A DNA stretch of 46,064 bases from Oscillospiraceae bacterium (lineage in GTDB: Bacteria > Bacillota > Clostridia > Oscillospirales > Acutalibacteraceae). Positions 33,908 through 42,987 of this stretch are shown here, piece after piece. The notes beneath the pieces were generated by a model. The model did no database searches and was not told the origin of the DNA. It was given only the letters and a program-made list of their open reading frames with translations. Made by a program: the position numbers and the translations under genes. The stretch lies in the NCBI GenBank assembly GCA_022650455.1, contig JALCPO010000009.1, forward strand, positions 1-46,064, written 5' to 3'. How positions within the stretch are numbered: position 1 is the stretch's first letter; the number at the start of each line of letters is the position of its first letter.

Positions 33908-34402
33908 TTGGCAATAAGGAATATCTTAACGGAAGACAAAGACGGCGACTTTCTTCATAAAAAATGCCGCGCAGTCGAAAAATTTGACAAACGGCTTGCC
34001 GTTCTGCTGGACGATATGGCGGAAACCCTTCACAAGGCCAACGGCGTGGGCCTCGCGGCCATCCAGGTCGGCGTACTGCGGCGGGCGGTTGTGATCGACA
34101 TCGGCCAGGGTGTTATGGAACTCGTCAACCCCGTCGTCGTGGAGCAGAGCGGGGAGCAGGAAAGCATGGAGGGATGCCTTTCCATCCCCGGCAAATGGGG
34201 CATGACCAAGCGCCCGAAGCACGTAAAAGTCCGTGCGCAGGACCGGAACGGAAAAGCTTTTGAGTATGAGGGCGACGACCTGCTCGCCACCGCTTCCTGC
34301 CACGAGATCGACCACCTCGACGGAATCCTGTTTTTGAGCCATGTCACCCGGATGCTGACGGAAGAAGAGCTGAAAAAAATGAGTTCGGCGGAGGGAAAGT
34401 AA
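33908..34402 (+). CDS. def: peptide deformylase
   Basis: It removes the formyl group from new polypeptides. It has 164 residues with all three motifs: GVGLAAIQ (46-53), EGCLS (88-92, metal ligand Cys90) and HEIDH (132-136, two metal-binding His and catalytic Glu). The TTG start at 33908 stands behind GGAGG. It is paired with fmt, which adds the formyl group, two bases downstream. Confidence 0.95.
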   Translation: MAIRNILTEDKDGDFLHKKCRAVEKFDKRLAVLLDDMAETLHKANGVGLAAIQVGVLRRAVVIDIGQGVMELVNPVVVEQSGEQESMEGCLSIPGKWGMTKRPKHVKVRAQDRNGKAFEYEGDDLLATASCHEIDHLDGILFLSHVTRMLTEEELKKMSSAEGK

Positions 34403-34404
34403 AA

Positions 34405-35328
34405 ATGCGCATCGTATTCATGGGTACGCCGGAGTTTGCGGTTCCGTCCCTGAAAGCGCTGCTTTCCGCAGGGCATGAGGTCGCGGCGGTCTTTACCCAG
34501 CCGGACAAACCGCAGGGACGCAAAATGCTGCTGACCCCTCCGCCGGTCAAAGTGCTGGCCGCCATGGAAAACATCCCGGTTTTTCAGCCGGCGTCCCTGA
34601 AAGGGCCGGAGCAGGCGAAGGCAATTTCGGAGCTTCGGCCGGACGCGATTGTCGTGGCGGCTTACGGAAAGATCCTCCCGAAAGCCGTCCTCGACATCCC
34701 AAAATTCGGCTGCATCAACGTCCATGCCTCGCTTCTCCCGAAGTACCGGGGCGCAGCCCCGGTACAGGCGGCCATCCTGAACGGCGATGAAAAAACGGGC
34801 GTGACGACCATGCTGATGGGCGAAGCGTGCGATAAGGGCGACATCCTCATGACGGAGTCGACCCCCATCGGGCCGGACGAGACGGCACAGGCGCTCACGG
34901 CGCGGCTCGCGCAGCTTGGCGCGGGGCTGGTCGTGCGCACTCTGGATGCCGTCCGGGACGAAACGGTGGAGCCGAAAGCTCAGGACGAGAGCGGGGTCAG
35001 CTATGTCTCGCTGGTCACGAAAAAGATGTCCCCCATCGACTGGAACCGGCCGGCGCGGAAAATCCACAACCAGATCCGGGCTCTTTTCCCCTGGCCCGCC
35101 GCAAGCGCGGAGATTCACGGGCGGCGCCTCAAAATCTACCGTTCCCGCCTGACCGGGGACCGGCCCGGCGAGCCGGGGCTGGTCGTGCCGGGCACGGATG
35201 CGTTTATCGTCTGCTGCGGGGACGGCACCGCGCTGGAGCTTCTGGAAGTGCAGTCGGAAGGCGGAAGAAAGATGAGCGGCTGCGATTATCTTCGCGGCCA
35301 CCGGGCCCAGGGGTTGAAACTGGGCTGA
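34405..35328 (+). CDS. fmt: methionyl-tRNA formyltransferase
   Basis: It formylates initiator Met-tRNA with 10-formyl-THF. It has 307 residues, starting MRIVFMGTPEFAVPSLKAL. The catalytic segment NVHASLLPKYRGAAP (105-119) holds Asn105 and His107, with Asp143 downstream in CDKGDIL, and a C-terminal OB-fold domain follows. GGGAAAG precedes the ATG. Confidence 0.96.
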   Translation: MRIVFMGTPEFAVPSLKALLSAGHEVAAVFTQPDKPQGRKMLLTPPPVKVLAAMENIPVFQPASLKGPEQAKAISELRPDAIVVAAYGKILPKAVLDIPKFGCINVHASLLPKYRGAAPVQAAILNGDEKTGVTTMLMGEACDKGDILMTESTPIGPDETAQALTARLAQLGAGLVVRTLDAVRDETVEPKAQDESGVSYVSLVTKKMSPIDWNRPARKIHNQIRALFPWPAASAEIHGRRLKIYRSRLTGDRPGEPGLVVPGTDAFIVCCGDGTALELLEVQSEGGRKMSGCDYLRGHRAQGLKLG

Positions 35329-35344
35329 AAACCGAGGTGTAAAA

Positions 35345-36058
35345 ATGCCGTATTTTGGATTTTATTATTTCGATTACACATATTTTCTGTTTATGGTTCC
35401 GGCCCTGATCATCACTCTGGCCGCACAGATTTATGTAAGATCGGCTTTCGGCAAATATTCGCGCGTCGCCACGATGCGCGGCCTTACCGGCGCGCAGGCG
35501 GCCGAAGCCGTGGCACGCTGCGGCGGGGCGTACGGCGTATCCGTCCGTCCTGTTCCGGGCAGCCTGACGGATAACTTCGATCCCCGGAACAACACCATCA
35601 GCCTGTCGCGGGATGTCTATGCCGTTTCTTCCATTGCCGCGGTGGGGGTCGCCGCCCACGAAGCCGGCCATGCCGTGCAGAACGCTGCGGGGTATTTCCC
35701 GAACCGGGTCCGCGCCGCCCTTGTTCCGGTGACCAATATCGGTTCGAGGCTTTCCGTGCCCCTGATCCTGATCGGCCTGATTCTTCCGGTGCGGTACAGC
35801 TTTGTCGTCTACGCAGGCATCATCCTTTACAGCCTGGTCGTGCTGTTCCAGCTCGCCACTCTTCCGGTCGAGATCAACGCGAGCCGGAGAGCGGTGAAAG
35901 CGTTGGACGAAACGGGAATCCTGTATCCGGACGAGCTGGAAGGCGCCCGGAAGGTTCTCACGGCGGCCGCCATGACTTATCTGGCCGCCAGCTTTGCCGC
36001 GATCCTTACCCTGCTGCGCCTTCTGGTCCTCGCGGGCAGCCGCAGGGGCAGGGACTGA
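35345..36058 (+). CDS. YugP-type zinc membrane peptidase
   Basis: A 237-residue integral membrane protein of the neutral zinc metallopeptidase (YugP, peptidase M-like DUF) family. Zinc-binding HEAGH is at 105-109, embedded between an N-terminal helix (FMVPALIITLAAQIYV) and two or three C-terminal membrane segments. It lies between fmt and rsmB, as in many clostridia. The stop overlaps rsmB (TGATG). The substrate is unknown. Confidence 0.88.
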   Translation: MPYFGFYYFDYTYFLFMVPALIITLAAQIYVRSAFGKYSRVATMRGLTGAQAAEAVARCGGAYGVSVRPVPGSLTDNFDPRNNTISLSRDVYAVSSIAAVGVAAHEAGHAVQNAAGYFPNRVRAALVPVTNIGSRLSVPLILIGLILPVRYSFVVYAGIILYSLVVLFQLATLPVEINASRRAVKALDETGILYPDELEGARKVLTAAAMTYLAASFAAILTLLRLLVLAGSRRGRD

Positions 36059-37392
36059 TGCCCGGCGCCCGCTCCGCCGCTCTGAAGGCGCTGCTCCGTG
36101 TCGACGGCGAAGGGGGATATTCCAACCTGGTGCTGGATTCGACGCTTGCCCGGCAAAACCTGGAGCCCGCGGACCGGTCCCTTGCCACGGCGATTTTTTA
36201 CGGGGTTCTGGAACGGCGGATCACGCTGGATTATATCATCGGTCTGTTTTCCGCCATGTCGGTCCGGAAGATGTCGCCGGTGGTCCGCGAAATCATCCGC
36301 ATCGGAGCGTACCAGATCCGTTACATGGAGAAGATCCCCGCTTCCGCAGCCGTAAACGAGTCCGTGAAGCTCGCAAAGGCGAACGGCGAGTTCCGGGCGT
36401 CCGGACTGGTCAACGCAGTTCTCCGGGCCATGCTCCGCCACCCGGAAAAAATCCGCCTGCCGGACGAGCACGGAAAACCGCTCCAATACCGGAGTGTTTT
36501 TTATTCCTGCCCGGAGGAGCTGATCGCCTTCTGGCGAAAACAGTACGGGCCTGTCCGCACGGATCAAATCCTGGAAGGGCTTGCCGGAAAGCCCGACGTC
36601 TTTATCCGGGTGAATAATACCCGGATTTCCGAGGAACAATTAATGGAAAGGCTGCGCGGCGAAGGAATCGCGGCCGAGCCCGTTCCGTGGCCCGGCCGCG
36701 CCATGCGCCTGAAAAAGGCGGGGGGAATTCTTGACTCCGCCTGTTACCGGGATGGCCTGTTCCATGTGCAGGACATATCGTCGCAGCTTTGCTGCCGGGT
36801 GCTCGACCCTCAGCCGGGAGACCGGGTCCTCGATGTATGCGCCGCCCCCGGCGGCAAGACGTTTACCCTTGCGGAGCGGATGGAAAACCGGGGCGAGGTC
36901 CTGGCGTTCGACTGTTACGAAAGGCGCGTCGGGCTGATCCGGCAGGGGGCGCGCAGACTGGGGCTTCCCATCGTCCGGGCGGAGGTCCGTGACGCGGCGA
37001 AGCCGGAGAACGACCCGGAACCTGCCGACCGCGTTCTGTGCGACGTTCCCTGCTCCGGCCTCGGCGTCATCCGCAGGAAACCGGAAATTCGCTATAAATT
37101 TCCAGGGACTATTGACAGCCTGCCCAATTTGCAGTACCGTATTCTGTGTAGATCTTCCGGCCTGGTGAAAAAAGGCGGCATTTTGGTTTATTCCACCTGC
37201 ACGCTGAATCCCATGGAAAATTCCGGCGTTGCCGACCGTTTTCTGGAAGAGCACGGGGATTTCGCGCCGCTGGCGCTGTCCCTTCCGGAAGGGGTGGCGC
37301 GTACCGCCGGCGAACCGGAAAACCGCATTACCCTTTTGCCGTATGTCCACGGTCCGGACGGCTTTTTCATTGCGGCGTTCCGGAAAAGATAG
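36058..37392 (+). CDS. rsmB: 16S rRNA m5C967 methyltransferase
   Basis: It methylates C967 of 16S rRNA. It has 444 residues: an N-terminal NusB-like RNA-binding domain (residues 1-130), then a SAM-dependent fold with DVCAAPGGKTF (259-269), DVPCSG (Cys332) and the nucleophile Cys381 in YSTCTLNPMEN. The start overlaps the preceding stop. rlmN follows after 10 bases. Confidence 0.94.
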   Translation: MPGARSAALKALLRVDGEGGYSNLVLDSTLARQNLEPADRSLATAIFYGVLERRITLDYIIGLFSAMSVRKMSPVVREIIRIGAYQIRYMEKIPASAAVNESVKLAKANGEFRASGLVNAVLRAMLRHPEKIRLPDEHGKPLQYRSVFYSCPEELIAFWRKQYGPVRTDQILEGLAGKPDVFIRVNNTRISEEQLMERLRGEGIAAEPVPWPGRAMRLKKAGGILDSACYRDGLFHVQDISSQLCCRVLDPQPGDRVLDVCAAPGGKTFTLAERMENRGEVLAFDCYERRVGLIRQGARRLGLPIVRAEVRDAAKPENDPEPADRVLCDVPCSGLGVIRRKPEIRYKFPGTIDSLPNLQYRILCRSSGLVKKGGILVYSTCTLNPMENSGVADRFLEEHGDFAPLALSLPEGVARTAGEPENRITLLPYVHGPDGFFIAAFRKR

Positions 37393-37402
37393 GAATGGTA
37401 TT

Positions 37403-38446
37403 TTGAGCCTGACGGATATCAAATCGATGACGCTCGAAGAATTGAAAAACAGCTTTGCCGCTATCGGTCAGCCGGCTTTTCGCGCTTTGCAGGTCTACCA
37501 CTGGCTGGGCCGAGGCGTCCGTGGTTTTGACGAAATGTCGGATCTGCCGAAACCGTTCCGTGAAACGCTCGCAGCCGAAAATTACATAGCCTGTGCCGAA
37601 ATCGAGCGGAAGTACTGTTCCCGGCTGGACGACACGGTCAAATACCTGTTCCGCATGCACGACGGGCAGCTGGTCGAAAGCGTCCTCATGCATTACGAGC
37701 ACGGAAGGACCGTCTGCATTTCCTCACAGGTCGGGTGCCGGATGAACTGTGCGTTCTGCGCGACCGGGAAAAGCGGCTATTCCAGAAATCTGACCCCGTC
37801 CGAGATGCTTTCCCAGGTTCAGGCGGCGCAGGCAGACGCCGGGACGCGGATCTCCAACATCGTTTTGATGGGCATGGGGGAACCTCTTGACAATTATAAG
37901 AATGTACTTCGCTTCCTCGAACTTGTCTCCTCCGGGGAAGGAATGAACGTTGGGATGCGCCACATTTCTCTTTCCACCTGCGGAATTGTGGATAAAATAT
38001 ATGACCTTGCGGAACAGAAATATCAGCTGACCCTTTCCGTGTCGCTTCATGCGCCGAATGATGAAATCCGTTCGCGCCTGATGCCGGTCGGCCGCCGCTG
38101 GAATGTGGATGAACTTTTGCAGGCCTGCCGGTATTATCTTGGGAAAACCGGGCGGCGCATCTCTTTTGAATACGCCCTCATCGGCGGCGTGAACGACAGC
38201 CGGGAATGTGCAGGGGAACTTGCGCACCGCCTGAAGGGCATGCTCTGCCATGTGAACCTGATTCCGGTCAACAGCGTAAAAGGCTCGCCGTTCCGGAAAA
38301 GCACACCGGAGCAGACCAGGCGGTTTATGAGGGAGCTTGCCGCGCAGGGAATCACCGCAACCGTCCGCAGAACCCTCGGAGCGGATATCGATGCTTCCTG
38401 CGGCCAGCTGAGGCGCAGATATGAAGAGGAGGCGGCCAATGTTTAA
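37403..38446 (+). CDS. rlmN: 23S rRNA/tRNA adenine C2-methyltransferase RlmN
   Basis: A radical-SAM enzyme that makes m2A2503 in 23S rRNA and m2A37 in some tRNAs. It has 347 residues. The [4Fe-4S] ligands CRMNCAFC are Cys112, Cys116 and Cys119, and the methyl-carrying Cys333 is in ASCGQL near the end. I start at TTG 37403, which gives the family-like LSLTDIKSMTLEELK; ATG 37427 is the alternative. The last eight bases overlap stp. Confidence 0.94.
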   Translation: MSLTDIKSMTLEELKNSFAAIGQPAFRALQVYHWLGRGVRGFDEMSDLPKPFRETLAAENYIACAEIERKYCSRLDDTVKYLFRMHDGQLVESVLMHYEHGRTVCISSQVGCRMNCAFCATGKSGYSRNLTPSEMLSQVQAAQADAGTRISNIVLMGMGEPLDNYKNVLRFLELVSSGEGMNVGMRHISLSTCGIVDKIYDLAEQKYQLTLSVSLHAPNDEIRSRLMPVGRRWNVDELLQACRYYLGKTGRRISFEYALIGGVNDSRECAGELAHRLKGMLCHVNLIPVNSVKGSPFRKSTPEQTRRFMRELAAQGITATVRRTLGADIDASCGQLRRRYEEEAANV

Positions 38447-39179
38447 AGTTTTCAGCCGGAGTGATGTTGGCCTTGTCAGAAAATCAAACGAAGACGCCTG
38501 CCGCTGCGGCATCCTTTCCGATCATGCCGCGTGGGCCGTGGTATGCGACGGCATGGGGGGCGCCAACGGCGGCAACGTTGCCAGCAGCGTTGCCGTGGAA
38601 GAGATTTCGGAAACGATCCTTTCCGGGTACCGGGAGGGAATGGATGGAGATGCCACGCGCGAGCTGATCGCTTCGGCGATCAATCGAGCGAACGAGGCGG
38701 TTCACAAGATGGCCGGCCGGGACGTGAACCTGACGGGAATGGGCACCACCGTCGTTGCGGCGATTGTTTCCGATTCCCTGGTGCATGTGGCCCATGCCGG
38801 CGACAGCCGCGCCTATTTGATCTTATCCGACGGAATCCACCAGCTGACCACGGACCATTCCATGGTTCAGGAGATGGTGGAGAAAGGCGACCTGACCGAG
38901 CAGGAAGCGCGGAAACATCCGCAGAAAAATATTATTACCAGAGCCCTCGGCGTGGAATCGTCCATCCGGATCGATTACAGCGAAACCCTCGCGCCCGAGG
39001 GGTGCCGGCTGCTTATCTGTACCGACGGGCTGACCAATTACGTGGAGGAGGGCCAGATCTTTGCCCTGGCAAAGGAACTGGGCGGAAAAGAACTGACCGA
39101 AAGGCTCGTTGCGCTTGCGAAAAGTGCGGGCGGCGGCGACAATATCACCGTCGTCGTTCTGGAAGATCAAGCCGTTTAA
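38439..39179 (+). CDS. stp: PP2C-type serine/threonine phosphatase
   Basis: It dephosphorylates proteins phosphorylated by the adjacent PrkC-type kinase. It has 246 residues with metal-binding motifs VGLVRKSNEDA, VCDGMGG (36-41), GMGTTVVAA, HAGDSRAY, ICTDGLTN and GGGDNIT. GAGGAGG precedes the ATG at 38439, which is within the end of rlmN. It is 13 bases before the kinase. Confidence 0.95.
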   Translation: MFKVFSRSDVGLVRKSNEDACRCGILSDHAAWAVVCDGMGGANGGNVASSVAVEEISETILSGYREGMDGDATRELIASAINRANEAVHKMAGRDVNLTGMGTTVVAAIVSDSLVHVAHAGDSRAYLILSDGIHQLTTDHSMVQEMVEKGDLTEQEARKHPQKNIITRALGVESSIRIDYSETLAPEGCRLLICTDGLTNYVEEGQIFALAKELGGKELTERLVALAKSAGGGDNITVVVLEDQAV

Positions 39180-39192
39180 GGAGCTGAATAAC

Positions 39193-41211
39193 ATGGATAA
39201 ATACACGGGCAAGCGTTTGGACGGCCGTTATGAGATCCACGAAGTCATCGGCGTGGGCGGGATGGCGGTGGTTTACCGCGCTTATGATATTATCGACGAC
39301 CGCACCGTAGCCGTCAAAATCCTGAAAGACGAATTTTCGGGGAACGCGGAGTTTCTTCGCCGGTTCCGCAACGAGTCCAAAGCGATTGCCGTGCTTTCCC
39401 ACCCGAACATCGTAAAGGTGTTCGATGTCAGCATCGGCGACCGGATCCAGTATATTGTGGAGGAGTATATTGACGGCATCACGCTGAAAGACTATCTCGA
39501 CCAGCAGAAGCAGATCAAATGGAAAGAGGCGATCCATTTTACCGTGCAGATTCTGCGCGCCCTTCAGCACGCGCACGGCAAGGGGATCGTCCACCGCGAC
39601 ATCAAGCCGCAGAATATCATGCTTCTTCAGGACGGCACCATCAAGGTGACCGATTTCGGCATCGCCCGTTTTTCCCACAACGAGACCCGGACCATGACGG
39701 ATAAGGCCATCGGCTCGGTGCATTACATCGCGCCCGAGCAGGCGCGCGGCGATTTTACGGATGAAAAGACCGATATTTATTCCGTCGGCGTCATGCTGTA
39801 CGAAATGCTGACCGGCCAGCTCCCTTTCGAGGCTGACAACGCGGTTTCCGTTGCCATTATGCAGCTGCAGACCGACCCGAAACCTCTGCGTGAAATCAAT
39901 CCGTCCATCCCGGAAGGCCTTGAGGAGATTACGCTTAAAGCCATGCAGAAGGATCCGGCGCGAAGGTATCAGTCGGCGGCGGATATGCTGCGGGACATTG
40001 AAGAATTCCGCCGCAACCCGAGTGCCCGGTTTCAGTATCAATATTTTATTGACGAGAAACCTACGAAATATATTGATGCTATCGATACGGTGAAAGGTCC
40101 GGAACCGCCGTATTACAACGACAACTATGAGTATGTGGAAGAAGCGGGCCGCGTGCCGGCCAAAAAGAAAAAGCCGGTTGCCGTGTTTGTCATTGCGGGC
40201 ATCGCCGCCGCGTTCCTGATCGCCGCCATCGCGCTGGGGGCGGCCGCCCTGCTCCGCGGCTGGAACTCCGGACCGAGTGATATCGTCATGCCGGACTTTG
40301 TCGGCAAGAACTACAACGACGTTGTCAATGCGAGCACATCGTCCTACAGCTTTGAGTTCAAGCGCGAGGACAAGAGCGACAGTGAGCACCCGGCGGGGAT
40401 CGTTATCAGCCAAACCCCGAAGGCGGGCATGACGGTGAAATCCAATGCATCGGTGACCCTCGTCGTCAGCACGGGCGGCGAGAAAGTCAGCGTGCCGGAT
40501 GTCACCGGTCAGACCCAGGACGAAGCGATTGCGGCTCTGGCGGACCAGGGCCTGAATTATAAAATTTACACGGTTGCGGACGACAAGGTTCCCTCCGGAA
40601 GCGTCGTCAGCACGGACCCGGCCGCGAATACTCAGGTGGCGAAGGGAAGCGAGGTCAAGGTCTACGTCAGCTCGGGCAAGCTGGAGCAGAAGGTTACCGT
40701 TCCGGATGTCGCCGGCAACACGCTTGCGGAAGCAACCGCCAAGATCACCGGGGTTGGCCTTACGGTTGGCGAAAAGACGTATAAGGATGACACCGGAAAG
40801 GCGAAGGACGTGGTCCTCTCCACCGACCCGCTCAACGGTTCCAAGCTGGAGAAGGGCAGTACGGTCAACCTGGTTCTCAGCTCCGGAAAAACCTCGGCCA
40901 AATCGGTCGACGTTTTTGTCGACCTGCCTGCAGGCGTGACGAAGGACCTTGTGCTGAAAGCATACCTGGACGGAAGCCTTTCCGTTACCAAGACGGTGAA
41001 TTCTTCTTATAACCCGACCGCCCAGCTGACGTTTTCCAATCAGACGGGCAAGCATACCCTGATCGTAACCCTCGACGACAAGAAATACCGGGTCTATACG
41101 CTGGACTTCGACGCCGGAAAGCCGAAACTGGAAAATTCCTATGAATTTCAAGTCAGCAGCAGTTCCACACCGAGCAGCCGGGCGTCTTCATCTCCGAGCT
41201 CGCGGGATTGA
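39193..41211 (+). CDS. prkC: PASTA-domain serine/threonine kinase (PrkC/Stk1)
   Basis: A membrane receptor kinase that senses peptidoglycan fragments and controls cell-wall metabolism, and spore germination in Bacillus. It has 672 residues. The kinase domain (12-275) has the P-loop GVGGMAVVY, catalytic Lys42, HRD (134-136) and DFG (154-156). A single membrane helix is at ~329-354. Three PASTA repeats follow (about 363-428, 432-497, 500-572), each starting near VMPDF, VSVPDV or VTVPDV. The last ~100 residues form an extra domain and a Ser-rich tail. AAGGAGCTG precedes the ATG. Confidence 0.95.
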   Translation: MDKYTGKRLDGRYEIHEVIGVGGMAVVYRAYDIIDDRTVAVKILKDEFSGNAEFLRRFRNESKAIAVLSHPNIVKVFDVSIGDRIQYIVEEYIDGITLKDYLDQQKQIKWKEAIHFTVQILRALQHAHGKGIVHRDIKPQNIMLLQDGTIKVTDFGIARFSHNETRTMTDKAIGSVHYIAPEQARGDFTDEKTDIYSVGVMLYEMLTGQLPFEADNAVSVAIMQLQTDPKPLREINPSIPEGLEEITLKAMQKDPARRYQSAADMLRDIEEFRRNPSARFQYQYFIDEKPTKYIDAIDTVKGPEPPYYNDNYEYVEEAGRVPAKKKKPVAVFVIAGIAAAFLIAAIALGAAALLRGWNSGPSDIVMPDFVGKNYNDVVNASTSSYSFEFKREDKSDSEHPAGIVISQTPKAGMTVKSNASVTLVVSTGGEKVSVPDVTGQTQDEAIAALADQGLNYKIYTVADDKVPSGSVVSTDPAANTQVAKGSEVKVYVSSGKLEQKVTVPDVAGNTLAEATAKITGVGLTVGEKTYKDDTGKAKDVVLSTDPLNGSKLEKGSTVNLVLSSGKTSAKSVDVFVDLPAGVTKDLVLKAYLDGSLSVTKTVNSSYNPTAQLTFSNQTGKHTLIVTLDDKKYRVYTLDFDAGKPKLENSYEFQVSSSSTPSSRASSSPSSRD

Positions 41212-41217
41212 CCGCCT

Positions 41218-42120
41218 ATGACTCCGGATGTGGAAGGCCTGATTGTAAAGGGAATCGGCGGCTTCTATTTTGTCGAGACGCCGGAACGCGTAATCGAATG
41301 CCGCGCCAGGGGAATTCTCCGCAAAAGCGGAACGGTTCCCATGGCCGGCGACCATGTGGAGATCCGCCTGTCGCCGGACGGCACCGGCTTTGTGGAGAAA
41401 ATCCTGCCGCGCAGGAATTTTTTGCTCCGTCCGCCCGTTGCCAATATCAACCAGCTTGTGATCGTGGTTTCCACCTGCGAACCATCCCCGAATGCGCTTG
41501 TAATCGACCGGATGATCGCCGGGGCGGAAGCGGCGGGCATTGAACCCGTGGTTGCGATATCGAAAGTCGACCTGCAGGACGCCGATTCGCTTTCCGGCAT
41601 TTACCGGAAGGCCGGACTTCGGCTTTTTTGCATTTCTTCCGTTACGGGGCAGGGGGTGGACGAAGTCGAAAAGATTCTGGCCGGTAAGATTACCGCGTTT
41701 ACCGGGAATTCCGGAGTGGGAAAATCTACCCTCCTGAACCGCATGTTTGAAAATTTCCACCTGCAGACCGGGGAGATCAGCCGCAAACTTGGGCGCGGCA
41801 GGCATACGACGCGCCGGGTGGAGCTGCTGAAGCTGGAAGGCGGGGGATATGTCATCGACACGCCCGGATTTTCTTCTTTGGATTCATCCCTTTTCGGCAC
41901 CGTAACAGCGGAAAATCTGGCTTGTTGTTTCCGCGAGTTTGTCCCTTTCCTGAACCGGTGCCGATTTACGTCCTGCTCGCATACCTGCGAAGAAGGGTGC
42001 GCCGTCATTGGGGCGGTGGAAGATGGGATCATCAGCCGGTCGAGACATGAAAGCTATAAGGCAATGTATCGGGAGATGAAAGAAAGCAAAAAATGGCGAA
42101 AAAAAGAGAGATTTGTGTAA
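41218..42120 (+). CDS. rsgA: ribosome small-subunit GTPase RsgA (YloQ)
   Basis: A circularly permuted GTPase acting in late 30S maturation. It has 300 residues: an N-terminal OB fold, then SKVD (G4, 115-118) before the P-loop GNSGVGKST (163-171), DTPG (G3), and the C-terminal zinc motif CRFTSCSHTCEEGC. Its end overlaps thiN by 28 bases. In Bacillus rpe lies between it and thiN; here it does not. Confidence 0.95.
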   Translation: MTPDVEGLIVKGIGGFYFVETPERVIECRARGILRKSGTVPMAGDHVEIRLSPDGTGFVEKILPRRNFLLRPPVANINQLVIVVSTCEPSPNALVIDRMIAGAEAAGIEPVVAISKVDLQDADSLSGIYRKAGLRLFCISSVTGQGVDEVEKILAGKITAFTGNSGVGKSTLLNRMFENFHLQTGEISRKLGRGRHTTRRVELLKLEGGGYVIDTPGFSSLDSSLFGTVTAENLACCFREFVPFLNRCRFTSCSHTCEEGCAVIGAVEDGIISRSRHESYKAMYREMKESKKWRKKERFV

Positions 42121-42728
42121 TTATCGGTTCGGCCCCGATGGACCGGGACGCTTTTCAGGACGTGGACATGCAGGAGCGTTTTGTCATCTGCGCGGACGGC
42201 GGATACGACAACGCGCAAAAGCTCGGAATTCGGCCGGACCTGCTGATCGGCGATTTCGACTCGATACAGAACAGGCTGCCGGAAAACGTGGAAACGATAC
42301 GCCTGAAAATCGAAAAAGACGATACCGACACGCTGGCCGCAGTCAAAGAGGGGCTCCAGCGCGGCTATCGCCGGTTTGAGCTTGGGGGCGTTCTCGGCGG
42401 GGATCGGTTCGACCATTCCTACGCCAACCTGTGCGTTTTGCAGTATCTCAGTTCGCAGGGGTGCAAAGCGGTTATTTTGGACGGGTCCCGGAAAGTGTTT
42501 TTGCTGAAGGGGGGCAGGCTGACCCTCAGCCGGATGAAGGGCTGCACCGTTTCCGTTTTTCCGTTTGGATGTTCTTCCTGCGAGGTGACCTATACGGGCC
42601 TTCAGTATCCGCTCAGGCAGGCAATCCTGTATTCGGAAGTTCCGCTCGGGGTCAGCAACTGCATTACGGACGATATGGCGCAGATTATCGTTCACAGCGG
42701 GGACGCCCTGGTGATTGTTCAGAAATAA
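42093..42728 (+). CDS. thiN: thiamine pyrophosphokinase
   Basis: It transfers pyrophosphate from ATP to thiamine, giving the cofactor TPP. It has 211 residues: CADGGYDNA, the catalytic LLIGDFDSI, KDDTDTLAA and GGVLGGDRFDHSYANL motifs are all present, with the C-terminal beta-domain (PLGVSNCITDD). The start lies inside the rsgA end. It is the last long gene before the small spoVM region. Confidence 0.93.
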   Translation: MAKKREICVIIGSAPMDRDAFQDVDMQERFVICADGGYDNAQKLGIRPDLLIGDFDSIQNRLPENVETIRLKIEKDDTDTLAAVKEGLQRGYRRFELGGVLGGDRFDHSYANLCVLQYLSSQGCKAVILDGSRKVFLLKGGRLTLSRMKGCTVSVFPFGCSSCEVTYTGLQYPLRQAILYSEVPLGVSNCITDDMAQIIVHSGDALVIVQK

Positions 42729-42803
42729 TTCGGGCTGCACAAAATTCCCGCGAGATGTATATACTGTACTAAACTCAACAGGAGCGAGGGCGGTGCGGGC
42801 GGT

Positions 42804-42965
42804 ATGTGGAACCATAGGGGTTGCGGCAAAGGGTCTTGGGCCCGGTACTGTATTGCTTTCGGCATTGGGCTGGCGCTTTCCTGCTTTTGCCCGCCGGGGC
42901 TGATTATGTTTGTAGCCGCGGTTATCATGATTGCGTTGGGCATAGCACTTCTCCACAAGTGCTGA
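42804..42965 (+). CDS. 53-residue hydrophobic protein upstream of spoVM
   Basis: A short ORF too small for most gene finders. It starts MWNHRGCGKGSWARYCIAFG, followed by one long hydrophobic stretch (IALALSCFCPP-like to VAAVIMIALGIALL) and ends LHKC. It has five Cys in 53 residues (three of them in the first 30) and one membrane helix with a Cys-Phe-Cys-Pro-Pro break. There is a possible GGGCGGT ribosome site close to the ATG and a TATACT at 42760-42765 upstream that could be a -10. It lies 22 bases before spoVM, so it may be cotranscribed and spore-related. I do not recognise it. Confidence 0.55.
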   Translation: MWNHRGCGKGSWARYCIAFGIGLALSCFCPPGLIMFVAAVIMIALGIALLHKC

Positions 42966-42987
42966 ACATACTTAGGGGGTCTGCGTT

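Noticed and set aside
39145-41151. Open frame of about 670 codons on the minus strand
   Set aside because: It is antisense to prkC, which has intact kinase and PASTA motifs; no ribosome site or recognisable domain.
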